64,000 nucleotides of DNA from Paramecium tetraurelia (taxonomy: Eukaryota; Ciliophora; Oligohymenophorea; Peniculida; Parameciidae): NCBI RefSeq assembly GCF_000165425.1, contig NW_001799177.1, positions 124,001 through 188,000 on the forward strand, given 5' to 3'. Of the stretch, positions 48,433-60,194 are shown in pieces. The translations under genes and the position numbers were made by a program. The number at the start of each line of letters is the position of its first letter. Position 1 is the first letter of the stretch. The notes beneath the pieces are model-generated. The model saw only the letters and a program-made list of their open reading frames with translations, had not been told where the DNA came from and made no database searches.

Positions 48433-49773
48433 TCAAAAAAAAGTAATACTTATAACCTATAGAATTATATATATCAATTTAATTTAGCTTAGTAATGATA
48501 ATTCAGCACAGGCAGAGTTCTTTGGCCAGGGAACTTAATCAATCAACCCAAAATCCCCTTGATGATTTTAATTTAATTTTTGTTTTTCTACCCATTTGAC
48601 TAAAGTTTGATAGGCTGTCCTATTCGATCCTTCAGGGATCGTCCAACTTCGAGAAAATGACAATTAACTTACAAATAAACTAGATTTAGCATTGAAATTT
48701 ACCAATTTGAAATACAACTAGGAACAAAAGAGCCAGTATTTGAATTTTTAATAAGTGATTCTTTAATTATTTGATGAAATTTTGAATAAACCAGATCAAT
48801 AAAATCCATTTCATTATTTTAACAATTTTCCAAGGTTTAATCTTTTATACATTTGATGTCGAGATAGTTGTATAGAAAATTTTAATCGTAAAAGGGTTAA
48901 ATAATAAATACTGGTCGTTAAATAAAATTTATTAGATTTTAGAAATACAAACATTTCCAATTCTGATTTGGATAGTTGTTTGCACATTTACTATGAGGAA
49001 CTTAGGTTTCATAATTAGCAATGTAATTCATAATCTTCAATGATTATTATAATAAATTAATTCCATCAATGGATTGTATATCGAATAATATGCTTGAGTC
49101 AGGGACAAATAAAATTGGGATATTTTCTGGAATCCTTGATGTTAAATACTATTCCCATTATAGAGCTGCCACTCCGCCGATTGAGCAACCAGATAATGTA
49201 ATTATTTCAGCTTTTTAAAATTTAGTCATGAAATGGTCAAAAATGCTTCTTATTATTAATTCACCTCTAAAATATAATAAATGCTATTAATAATTAACTT
49301 AATCCGATTTATAACCTTAAAAACCTACGGGCATATTTATTATCAGTACCAACTCCATCGCAATAATTTATATGGATTAAATTCCATGAATGGAAATAGT
49401 AATTTTTCTGTTTATCTTATGATAGCATTCCATCAAATTCAAATGCACTAGCTCTATTTAATGAACTTCCTTGTTAGGTTTGCATCCTTAATTAAATTCA
49501 TATTTAAACTTTCCAACAGCATTCATTAAATATTCTTCTTCTGTATTTCCTAAAATAAGCCTTCTATAATAACTTATACTTACTCTCCTCCCTCGAAAAA
49601 TACGATAAATTTATTCTACCCTTCCTCAGATCCCTTTTGAAAGTAATAAGACTACATTTAATTGGCAAAAATACTCCTAAGGTACCATCTAAACATTTAG
49701 CTTTGTCATCTTCAACAAATTATAACATTAGTGAGGAGCAACACCAGAGTAATTGAAAAAAAGTTAAAAGCAT
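48433..49773 (-). CDS. Pectinacetylesterase/Notum-family carboxylesterase
   Basis: The gene encodes a secreted esterase. A hydrophobic leader (LLTFFQLLWCCSSLM) is followed by AKCLDGTLGSYYFQKG (after a 23-nt intron), KFIVFFEGGE, FHSWNLIHINYCDGVGT, the nucleophile motif SGCSIGGVAALQW and PDSSILFD, matching the CE13 family of plant pectinacetylesterases and animal Notum. The catalytic serine and aspartate regions are present; the catalytic histidine was not assigned with confidence. The C-terminal part has cysteines in the usual places (VPSCISNC). Substrates could be O-acetylated wall polysaccharides in food or, as for Notum, a protein-bound lipid. Some introns in the first half were not mapped fully. 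Confidence 0.85.
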
Positions 49774-50155
49774 TAATTATGAAAATTAATTTAAATTATC
49801 TCTAAGTTAATGTATCATGAATAACTTAAATTTAATTTCTTGTTACTGTATTATTTTCCTCAAAACAATTTATGAATAGTTAGTTATTCAAGAAAAATAC
49901 TTGTTTATATTAATAATAATGAAGATCTGATACTAATTAGCTAAGTAATCCATATTTCTAGAAATCAAAAGGGCCAACAATGTTGATTATCAGTAACTAA
50001 GCTCTTATTCAACATTATTTAAATGGATTAATGTTCTATGGGGAGTATAAATGCCAAAAAAAAACATGAAAGACAAATTAAAATATATATATTATTATAT
50101 AAGTTATTATTAAATACTTAAAATAATAAAGACCTTTAATCTAATTGATTAATAA
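49774..50155. other. Intergenic, nothing recognised
   Basis: AT-rich spacer between two minus-strand genes; no gene seen. Confidence 0.5.
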
Positions 50156-51172
50156 TCATATCATTTATTATCTTGTGATATATTTGAAGATGGTTTTTCC
50201 AAAATGTTATTCTTAAGTCATTTGTTCTGGGTAAATTTAAGGCAGAGACTAAGATCTGGCCCTCACTCTTAATGGCTTAATGCTAGCATCAGTATCATTT
50301 CTATTATCTTAGCTCAAAATGGTCCAAGTATTTACAAATTTCACTCTCACTGCATCAATCAACATAGTTACAAATAAGTAAGTCAACATACAAAATGAAG
50401 GAATACAAACTACCACTCCAAATATGTATGCATATTAATCTTTACCTTTCTTTATTATTTGTGTTATGAAATAGATCCCCAAAACAAATAATATTAAAGT
50501 GAGCATTGGAAAAATGATGAAAAATATCTTTTAACTTATAGTCATTTATTTCAATCTTGAATAGACATATTTATTAGAAAAAGTTAATTAGCACTATAGA
50601 AAGCTATTACATAATTCGCATTAAGCCTAAAACTCAATTTCTTATAACTTTACTATCAATCAAATTATCTATTGAGAATTTACTCAAAAGCCACGTCTTT
50701 AAACAATCCATATGAATATACTTGATAGATCCATCGCAACTGCATGGAGAGATAAGTTTATCTAATTAATCTTATTCTAGACATATTCTGCAAGTTGGGT
50801 TTTACTTGATATAAGAAAATCATACTTCAGTCTATGTATTTTTTATTCTTTCCAAAATAATTTAAGGGGTTTCAATGTATCTTTTAACTTTTTTAATGGT
50901 CTTTTTATTTAGATTTACAATGATTTACTTCTTCTGAGAATTCTTAAATGATGATTCTATATACTTACTTCCACTATTATCATCTATTCATCCTTTTAAG
51001 TTTATAAATTTTTCGCATTATTTGAAGGATGATATACATTAAAGCCTAATTCATTAGTGTCTTGAATAGTTTCCTCTTGTTAGGGACAGATTTGCTATTT
51101 GCTTGCATTGAATGAATTTTGAAAAGTTTAGTTGGTAGTATTTTAGAATTTCGGCCTAATTTTAATTAACAT
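50156..51172 (-). CDS. RING-CH (MARCH-type) membrane E3 ubiquitin ligase
   Basis: 315 residues after introns of 26, 21 and 22 nt. Residues ~110-165 form a RING-variant (C4HC3) finger: CRICLEQ, ISPCSCDGSIKYIHMDCL, WL, then CELC. Two membrane helices follow (FFIIFPMLTLILFVLGIYF and FGVVVCIPSFCMLTYLFV), as in MARCH ligases, which ubiquitinate membrane proteins. Two of the three introns end AAG, and the zinc finger is complete only after splicing. The start at 51172 (MLIKIRPKFQN) is the nearest ATG in frame; the same frame is open far upstream, so extra N-terminal sequence is possible. The C-terminus is polar. Confidence 0.85.
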
Positions 51173-51272
51173 AATAATATTTATTAAATAATTATAATAA
51201 CATTTATCCTGCCTTGCCATATATTAGCATCTGGGCTTTTAATTAAGTTTACTGTGTTACAAGTTTATCAAC

Positions 51273-51520
51273 TCATCTTAAACTTTTAATATCACTTCTA
51301 CATTCCATGAATTCTAAAATATCTCCTCTACGAACTGGACCCTTGACATATCATATTATTGTTTTTAATGATCAACCACATACACTTCTACTAATATATA
51401 CCTCCCCTAGATCCTAATCTAATTTTAAGATTCCTACCTATTCTTCCATGGTATTTTCAATGACTACTGCTTTAGCTTCTTCAATTCTTCCTTTTGTTGA
51501 GTCCTTTGGCTAGCTATTTA
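51273..51520 (-). pseudogene. Remnant resembling ribosomal protein S28
   Basis: The minus strand carries YVKGPVRRGDILEFMECRSD then IKSLR and TGA (51273-51275), close to the S28 C-terminus (NVKGPVREGDIL...ESEREARRLR). In other frames just upstream are GSRGGIYQ and VEVYVVDHQK, matching GSRGGVTQ and VRVEF. Because the three parts lie in different frames without usable introns, it appears to be a decayed copy; a functional one would be elsewhere. It could instead be mis-spliced 5' sequence of the RING-CH gene, which starts 100 bp away. Confidence 0.45.
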
Positions 51521-51760
51521 AATTTTATATAATTGATTTCTAAATTAAATGATGCCAATACCATCTTTAGATAACTTCAACTTCAAAAAAAGGAAAGACG
51601 AAATTCGTTCATTATAAATAATGATCAAGTATCATAAGGAAGAATATCAGATAATTTAAAATATAACATATAGACTGTAAATTTCGATATTTTCTAGACT
51701 ATAGAAGTAGTGAATAAATTTAATATTGAATGGATATAAAACAATTTTGGATAAAATTAC

Positions 51761-52705
51761 TCAAAAAAGTGTTAATAACTTTTCGTATCCTTTCCAGATA
51801 ATACTAAAAATTTTACGTAAACCTTCAGGTAATATTCTATTTTCACTTAACTTATCAGCATACCATACTCTAATATATGCCTATGCATTTTTCATATTTT
51901 TATTAAATTTGGTTTTGAGTAACACGTTTTGGAAGATGATTATGGCTTGAACAAATGATGTCTTTTTTATGAATATACCAACCACAGAGTATAGGAATAG
52001 ATAGATTTCTATTTTCTATTTTGTAAGAATTATTTCACTTCTATTGGATTCCGTTGTAATATATTTGGCTACTTTAAGAGAGATTCCTTATTCATGATTA
52101 ATTTTTGTCCAAAATTCTGCAGCTCCAACCATAAAGTGTAAAGCAATTGGCAATTAAAATGCAAAACTATCGATTGTAAATAATGAAATAATAAAGAAAA
52201 TATTTGAGGTGAATTCAAGTTAAATTATTTTGATGATATATTCCTTAAAATAATTTTTCTTCGGTAACCCTTACAATCGATATATAGCAAGCAAGCAAAT
52301 AAAAATACTCCCAAAATTCAAATATTTGTGTAATTAAGGTGAAAGCAAGAACAATAAAGCAGGGAAATATATCACTTTAAGCATTCCCTCAATTATGGTC
52401 CAAATAGGAATTGATGGCAATTATTATCTGTTCTCATAATTTTATTACTATTATTGTTATTGCTAAGATTGTTATGGTTATTAATGAGTTTCTTATTTTT
52501 ATGGCTTTTCATTTTATGTTGTTTATTATGAGGTGTTTTAATTAGAATTTTGAGATTCTATGTTGATATCAAACTCTGGGTCAATATAAGTTTTATACCA
52601 TTTACGTTTGATTTTGTCCAAATTTGGAGGCAACGGATATACATTTAGGAGATATTTCTAAAAGTTGTCATTTCCCTCAAAATCGAATTTGCTATATGCT
52701 TCCAT
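51761..52705 (-). CDS. Polytopic membrane protein, possibly TMEM33-like
   Basis: An uninterrupted frame of 314 residues. The N-terminal ~100 residues are cytosolic-looking and end in a Q-rich stretch. Four or more membrane helices follow (IYFPALLFLLS, FICLLAIYRLQGLP, NIFFIISLFTIDSFAF, LFLYSVVGIFI). The pattern FPALL...IYRLQGLPKK and the overall size recall the TMEM33/Tts1 family of ER and nuclear-envelope proteins, but the match is weak. Its ATG is only 16 bp from that of the Aurora-like kinase on the opposite strand. Confidence 0.75.
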
Positions 52706-52721
52706 AATTAAAATAAATAAT

Positions 52722-53858
52722 ATGACAAATTAAGATCAAATTGGATTTATACTATCAATTGATAAAGATTGGTAGAATCTCGTGGAAAAATGTTAAAGTA
52801 TAGACAACAATATAAAAAATATGCAAACAAGACTTACCTTTACGATAGGGTAGATGAATAAGGAAATTGGGAATAGACACATTATACCAGCATATTAAGT
52901 GGAGGAAGAATAAATTAAAGAAGAAAGTCCTTTGCCTTAATAAGGAGAATCACCTTTGAAGAAACCTGTAAATTTAGTCAAACAAGCGTAAAGTCTAGCT
53001 CCAGTGTATTCAACCATAAGCGAAAGATTTTAGATTTGCAAATTTTTGGGGAAAGGAAAATTCAGTGATGTTTATTAGGCATAGGACAAATAATCTAAAA
53101 TAATTGTTGCACTAAAAGTTATTCCTAAAGCCACTATTTCAAAATATGGGATGGAAAAACAACTAGCAAATGAAATTAAAATATAGGGTTATTTAGATCA
53201 TCCAAATATACTCAAACTTTATGGCTATTTTTAAGAATGGTCAAAGGTAGTTTTGATTCTAGAATATGCTACTGATGGGGAATTGTTTAAGTTTTTAAAA
53301 AAGTAACCAAAAAAAAGATTTACAGAATAAACTGCCTCCGGGTATATTAGATAAATTATAGAAGGAATTGGATACATGCATAGCAAAAACATAATTCATA
53401 GAGACATTAAACCTGAAAATATATTAATCACTCACTCTCTGCTCAAAATTGCTGACATGGGATTATCAACTTATAATCCTGCAAACCAAGTTAGGCAATC
53501 TTTTTGTGGAACTGTAGATTATATGTCTCCTGAAATTGCAGCTGGGAGAGATTATGATCATACAGTAGATTTATGGGCTATAGGAATTCTTACATTTGAA
53601 TTATGCACTGGAGAGACACCTTTTTATGAAAAGAAAAAAGAAGATACTATGAATAAAATTATCTATAGTGGATTCGAATTCCCAAATTTTATAAGCGAAG
53701 AATGTAAAAGCTTTGTGCGTGCCTTAGTCTAAAAGGATCCAAAAAAGAGATTAAGCATTTTCTAGATTATGTAACATTCTTGGATTCAAAAATATGAAAA
53801 AGAAAGCACCATATTTAATAGAGAATTACTCAATTCTATGGTAAAACTTTTAAAATGA
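52722..53858 (+). CDS. Aurora-like serine/threonine kinase
   Basis: An uninterrupted frame of 378 residues. After ~100 non-conserved residues comes a kinase domain: FLGKGKFSDVYQA, VALKVIPK, HPNILKLYGYFQEW, LILEYATDGELFKFL, HRDIKPENILI, CGTVDYMSPEIA and DLWAIGILTFEL. HPNILKLYGYF and the short C-terminal tail are most like Aurora kinases, which act in mitosis and at cilia. The DFG motif reads DMG (KIADMGLS), an uncommon but tolerated change; the catalytic Lys, Asp and Asn are intact. PLK or other related kinases cannot be fully excluded. The start at 52722 is the first ATG; later in-frame ATGs at 52823 and beyond would widen the 16-bp gap to the neighbouring gene. Confidence 0.88.
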
Positions 53859-54196
53859 TAATAAAAATCAATTCTGTGATCAATCATCAATATTCAGCTC
53901 TTCTGTCACATACATCTAAGTCTTTTTATTATGAATTTTATAATGGAACTATCAATTGGAAGAATCCTAACAATAATATTTGAAACTTGAGTTTTTGAAA
54001 CAAACAATTAATAATTTCTCTTCTCTAATAAATTTTACATTTTTTATATCAAAATATTATCATTTCTGATTAGATTATTAATAAATATCATCTTGTTTTT
54101 TAGATTTCACTACTGAAATGGTTTGATATCCTGTAATATGATATATAATTATTATAGAATATAAATTTATAGATAATCAGAATTTGTTTTTGTTCA
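53859..54196. other. Intergenic, nothing recognised
   Basis: Short AT-rich region between convergent genes; no feature seen. Confidence 0.5.
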
Positions 54197-55129
54197 TCAT
54201 GCATGCATAGATTTTGTATTAAATTTGACTTTATTTGTTAATTTTTAATCAGTTTTTCTTTGAGTCTTACTTGAAGGTGAAGCAGCACTTAGTAATGGAC
54301 TTTTACATCCAGTTCTCTTAGTCTTAAGTGTAGCAGTAGAATTATATTATCCAAAAGGCTGTTTTGAATTTTACTTATTCTTTGCATTCAATTTATATTT
54401 CAATATTCCTTATTCTATTATCTCAATGTCTTTCTTTATTTTATTAGAAGTGATAGATTTAGAATCTTTTATAGTTGAAATTGATAAAGATCTATCAAAT
54501 ATTGATTTGGTATCATTTCCTTAAGTGGCTATTCTTTTGTTTGAATTATAAAGTTTTTTAGCATTAATTCCATAATATCTTTGATTGTCTAAATTTAAAT
54601 CTTTCTCTAAGGATTCTAATTTAATATATTTATTTTATCCTTCAATTCCTACTTTGAATAGTTGTTATAAATTTTATAAAATTTCTTTCTTATTTTATTC
54701 TGAAGCAGTCATCTCATTACTTATTCCTGTAAACAAGATTTAATTCTAATTTTCTTCAGACATATATATTTTTATACATAATTGATCTGATTCAAACCTG
54801 TCGATCAACTTATAATTTTTTTTTATAAGATGTTCCATTTAAGGTGGTTGGGCCCAAGGTTAGGGTGTTTCAACGATGCTATCATTTCTTTTTAACATTC
54901 TAAAGTTTTCAGTAGAAATGGCTTTCCTTAATGAAGGACTTTCACTTAATTTTCTATCTGTAATCAATCCAATTTCTAATTTCTTCTTATCTCCTTTGCA
55001 ACTAGTTCTTAAGGATGAATTTGGAAGTCCAGGCGAATTAACTCTCTGAAAGGATCCTAGTTCATTTCTATTGGAAGCATATGAATTTAATATAGAGGGA
55101 ATCAAATTTTATTGGCAAACTTAGCTCAT
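54197..55129 (-). CDS. Unrecognised basic, Ser/Lys-rich protein
   Basis: An uninterrupted frame of 310 residues, hydrophilic throughout (GSFQRVNSPGLPNSSLR, DRKLSESPSLRKAIS, TKRTGCKSPLLSAASPS). Several Ser-Pro sites suggest regulated phosphorylation. A more ordered, helical segment lies at about residues 100-190 (YKLIDRFESDQLCIKIYM, QNKKEILQNLQQLFKVG). No domain recognised and no membrane segment. Probably a disordered regulatory or cytoskeleton-associated protein. Confidence 0.75.
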
Positions 55130-55367
55130 TTTGCGAAATAAATTCGTTAATATTTAATGATTAAAGAAAACATAATAATAAAAATACCGAATCACTATTT
55201 TAACTTGCATATGAAAAATTAAAAATCAAGCCTTAATTTTGTTAAATAAATGATTCATTTATCATTACTCCTTTAAATATATTTGGTTTAATATTTAACA
55301 TGTATAATTTAAACGATATATAGAAATAAAAAATAGTAAAGATTTTGAATTTATATTTTTATTTATG

Positions 55368-56825
55368 TCATTTTTAATAATTCATATTTAGTCTAATAAT
55401 GAAAATAATCACTAATAAAATTAATGACCCTTAACAATATAATATTATATCAAATGAAAAGTACTTCAATAATATAAACTAGCTAACAGGTCCCACTACA
55501 ACGGATATTAATGAACTAATATATGTTAAAGGGAATAATTGATGTCCAATATCATCTCCGAAAATCTTGATTAAAGCAGGGCCTGTTACAACTAATGCAC
55601 CTTTATCAAACATCATAGTAATGACATAAACAATAAAGAATGAAACCTTGTCTGCAGCTGAAAACGGCAAGGCAATAGCGCCTATTCCACTAACAAAGTA
55701 GATGATTGCAAATAGTATTTTAAAATTAATTCGGTCAATCAAAAAACCCCAAAGTATGTTGGCAAATGATGATGCCAATAAAGCAACTAAATCCACAAAG
55801 GTAATAAAGAAGTCTTCATTAATTTTCGATAGGAAATAACTCTTATAATTTAGTCCAAGAGTCAATAGAAATAAAGTTAAGACACTCAAGCAACAAATGA
55901 TAGTTAGAAATTATATTGATTTTATTGCTGCAGATAAAGATTATTTAATTTTAATTTAAGGTCTACTAATTATAAAAAAAATACAAGCCATGGTCTGAAG
56001 CAATTTCAAGAGGCAGATCATTTACAGCCACTTATGAAGGATCCATTTCAACAGATGAATCTTATTATACATCTTTATCATTTTATTTAGGTGTTTCCTC
56101 TTCAAATGATTATATTTTCTAATCGCCAGCCCCTACTTAATTGTATTAAGTTGTCTAAACGTATGGACGTATCAAGAATCCTCCAATTAAACAACACAAA
56201 CTCGCAACATAACTCACTAATTGAGCAGCGTTTTATGCATTTTAAGCCACACTTCCTGAAAAATATTTATATATCTATGTTTTATGTTCAGTTTAAAGGT
56301 CTGCTTATTAATTATTTGGGTTGCTGACATAAGTAATTATTATCACGTAGATTACTGATGCAAAACCATATGCTCCTAATAAAAGACCAGAAACTCGTCC
56401 TTCTGATTTTTTAAAATGGCTCCAAGCACACGAAAAAACTGGAAATGCTACGCTTGAATACCCTATTCCATATAAGAAAATATAAAAGAATAAGAATGTC
56501 AAATAAGTAGGCATATAAGGAGCGATTAATATTGATGCACACTACATTGTAGTGGCTATTCTTATGTGCAATGTAAATCCAACCTTCTTTGCAATCTTTA
56601 CTGAAAATATTGTAATAAGGGCGATAGGAAGGGCCATGATGGCAATAGGCAAAGTGTTGTACTAAAAATAATCTAAGAATTTACTGCTATAGATAAATCA
56701 GGTTCTGTTTGCTTGTAGAAAGAATAGAAATAAACATTTGTCTTTCCCCAAGTTAACAATAATGCGGATCCTATTTTGATTAAAACAGCGCCAATTAGAC
56801 ATTTTTTTGATTCGGATAGGAACAT
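55368..56825 (-). CDS. Major facilitator superfamily transporter
   Basis: 470 residues after introns of 23 nt (GTAAAT...TTTTAG) and 22 nt (GTATTT...TAGTAG). About 12 membrane helices in two bundles: the first includes YMPTYLTFLFFYIFLYGIG and GLLLGAYGFASVIYVIIIT, the second TIICCLSVLTLFLLTLG, VDLVALLASSFANILWGFL and ILFAIIYFVSGIGAIALPF. A long polar cytosolic loop (GDQKIQSFEEETPKQNDKD) joins the halves. The loop motif ILWGFLIDRINFK is the conserved MFS loop (GxxxDRxxxR type). Closest in style to OFA/monocarboxylate carriers; the substrate cannot be told from sequence. Confidence 0.88.
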
Positions 56826-56888
56826 TTATATTTGATTTATTTTTTTAAAAACTAAAGGCACATAATTAATAAAAATAAAGAATTTAAA

Positions 56889-59800
56889 TCATTTTTTTTT
56901 TCTAAGTTATTTTTAGATATCCAAAGCTTATGATTGAATCAATTTATTATTTTTAAACATGTCTATAACTTCTTTTAGATTCTAAAAGCATTGCAATCTC
57001 AATAAAGAACTTTTGTAGACTTGTAAATCATCCCTTAATTCATAAACTAAAACGATAAGTTAACTTAGCAAAGCTAAATGGATAAGATAAACCTCTACAT
57101 TTCCTTGTTTAATCATCACTTTGTTAATAACATTTTTATGGAATGCTTAACTGATTCCTTCTAATAAATTAGCTTTAAATAGAATAGCTTAAACCTGTTT
57201 CTCTTAAGCGAACAAGCATAGTTGTTTCATAATAGAATAAAAGATCTGCTAATAAAAAGGGTTAGGTAATTAATGGAATTATTCATTAAGGCTGAATGAG
57301 GAAGTGTCATTGACCTTTAAGTAAATTCGATGATTCCTTTATTAAAAGTTTCTTAAAATCAAATCTATAATTTTGGTACTAAAGATTCTGACACTCCCCA
57401 TTTGATTCTAATTAGTAAATAACTCCATGTTATTTCTATTTTAATTCTACATCTTATGCATATTAGTTAAGTTTCTACAGATTCTGGGTAGATATGCTAT
57501 GTATATTTTAGTTAATTTTTCATTCATTGGCTTTTTATTGATTCTTTAAATAAGATCAATAAGAATAGTCTAACAATTATTTGAACTATTATCTTCATAG
57601 GAACTTTAAAATAATGCTGTTTACGTAATGGAATAATGGTTCAATAGTTTTTCGAACAAAATATATTAATCATCCAACAATTCATCAAAAGCATAATGAT
57701 ATTCAAACTTTTGCATTGATTAAATGATGTTTTTTAATAGAGTACTATTCCTAAAGGATGTCGTTTCATCATTTTAAGTTTCGTATTTTGTATACTCCTC
57801 TTTCATGATTGTATCCACAACACTATTATCTTAATTTGGATAATGGACAAACAATTTTGCCAAAGAAGTTGGTGTCTAAATTACATTCATTTATCTAAAA
57901 GTTGAACTATTATCTATTACATATACGAGAATAATTACCATTAACACCAACGAGACTCATATATTAAGGTTGATCAGATCTTTTACTAATTGTTTATGCA
58001 AGAATGTTTTCAGAGAATGTCATTGACTTTTATTTACGCTAAGTATTTTTTAGAGTTATTGAATCAGTGATAATGGTTGTAGGTTAAATGTTTAAGGATG
58101 GAAGTTTAAAAGTGTTTTATAATTAAATGATATTAAGGGGAGGCTCCGTTAATTATGATCTTTAAGACCGCTACTCAAATTAGATATTTTTTATTCCTTC
58201 TGATGTTTGTCTATAAACATTATATAATGTAGGAGTCTCAGCAGGAGTACTAATATCCTTGTAAAATTAAACCACATCCTATAATCTGTCGATATCTCTT
58301 CCTTATTGATTTAATTCAGTCAAATCAATATATTCTTAAATAATAACTTTATTGATTTATCTCGCTAAACTTGATAGGTCTGAGCCTCTTCTGAGATGTG
58401 AACTTAACAGCATTTTTCTCTCAAGGAGTTGCTTATTTTAAATCAAAGTTTTTCCCGGAATCAAAGGACCTAAATATTGATCTATGTTGCTGCTAATAGA
58501 ATAAGTTATAGCAGCTTAATCATCATCTTATAGTAATTGTAATTTGTAGTCATTAATATGCTTTAGAAATTGATACCCTTCCTTAGTTATATCTTTCCTT
58601 TTAGGAAATACTCCCTCCTTTTCCTTGTTTGTAATTTTACTTACTAATATTGAAATATATCCTTAGCGATTGAGGAATTACCAAATATAATTCCTTAAGT
58701 CCTGAGGAATTTTTGAATAATTTGGATCCATAAATCGCATAAGAAAATCTAAATAAAGGGGATTGTCTAAAATTAATAATGTAAGAGTACACAGATAATC
58801 TAAGAATTGTTGATGGAATTAAAAATACAGAAAATTGTAAGCTGTTTCTTTCAATTCATACTTTAAGTAAAATTAGAGTAAACCAATAATATGGGTCAAA
58901 TTTCCACTTGATTATTAGTTTTGAAAGAATCCAGATATACTTCGAACTTATCATTAATATAAATAAATTACAAGCAATTTGCATAGTATGTTAGTTAATT
59001 TACATGATCATTTAATGATTATGGTAATCTGTAAGAAATAACATAGCCTTATAGGATCTTAGAGTGGTTAATTTATCAGGTTTAATCACATGCAATTTGT
59101 ATTGATTATCATCACAAGGCAATTGAATATCATTTGCTAAGGCATCTGTAGCGAAGATCAATCCTGGTTCCGTAGCCACTGGATTAGTAATATAAGCAAA
59201 TAAATTTTATAACGCATCTATGTCTGCTAGATATTCACTTTATTCTGAATCGATTCTTGGTTTATGTTAAATTAAAATTTCATCTAGGTTCATTTCACTT
59301 CCCTTAACAGAATCATCTGAATTGCTATTATTTAAATTATCATTATTGAGCTGTTATTTGGAGGGTATTTTTTAGGACAAAGATTAAGACTAAAGTATGT
59401 TCATTGCCATCAATGACATTTTTGGCTTGGATCCTTTCCTTGCTTAGCTACCCTTTTCTTATAATTCAAAGGCAACAGTCTAATAATGAAATTCATCTGA
59501 ATTCTTTTAAACCTCTTCTTGGTATAATTTTAGTACAGCTATTCTTTAATCAAATATTTTTAGATACTTTCTTCAATTAGCTGATTGAGTTGATTTGCAG
59601 ATCTCATTCTATTTCCTAATTATTGCTAGATTTATCCTACTTTTTTCATAATTGCCCTGACCAATTTCTCATTTTCTGCATGTTTAAGAAATATAATGAA
59701 GGCATAACATCTATCGTCAATATCAAAACTATTATTTATTACTTATTATATTACTCCAATTCTGAGATTTCAGTTAAAACAGTTTCTAAAAATTCTAGTG

Positions 59801-60101
59801 CGACATACTTTCCATTTCCTTGATTTGGAAGTTGAGCATACTCTTCAATTGCCTTGAAACAACCATTAATCCATTCCTTTGAATGTTTGAATATGTTTAG
59901 CAATGAGATTAAAATCATATCTATAGTGTCTGGTATTTGACAGTGTAATTACAGTAAATATCTAATAATTCTGGGTTCATTGATAGAACTATGCTTTTGT
60001 GGGAAAGGGATAGTGTGATTGATGAACTTTAATATTGGTAACACTTTGGATAGGACATCGTTTTATATTAGAGCCAATTCAAATGATTTCACTAAACTCA
60101 T
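56889..60101 (-). CDS. Large unrecognised helical protein
   Basis: A roughly 1,040-residue gene with several short introns, only partly mapped. The start is MSLVKSFELALIQNDV and reads as helical repeats (LPILKFINHTIPFP, RIIRYLLQLHCQIPD). A middle section is polar (NNSNSDDSVKGSEMNLDE) and followed by DALQNLFAYITNPVATEP. The last exon ends in helical sequence (NLKEVIDMFKNNKLIQSQ) before TGA 56889-56891. The style is that of armadillo/HEAT proteins such as exportins or scaffold subunits, but no signature is clear. It is flanked closely (63 and 93 bp) by the MFS and calcineurin genes on the same strand. Confidence 0.65.
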
Positions 60102-60194
60102 ACTAATAATAAAAATTAGAGATTTTGAAGTATTATTTCTCAAAATATATATGCTATTATCACAGCTGAATAAATATACATAAAAATATAGAAA

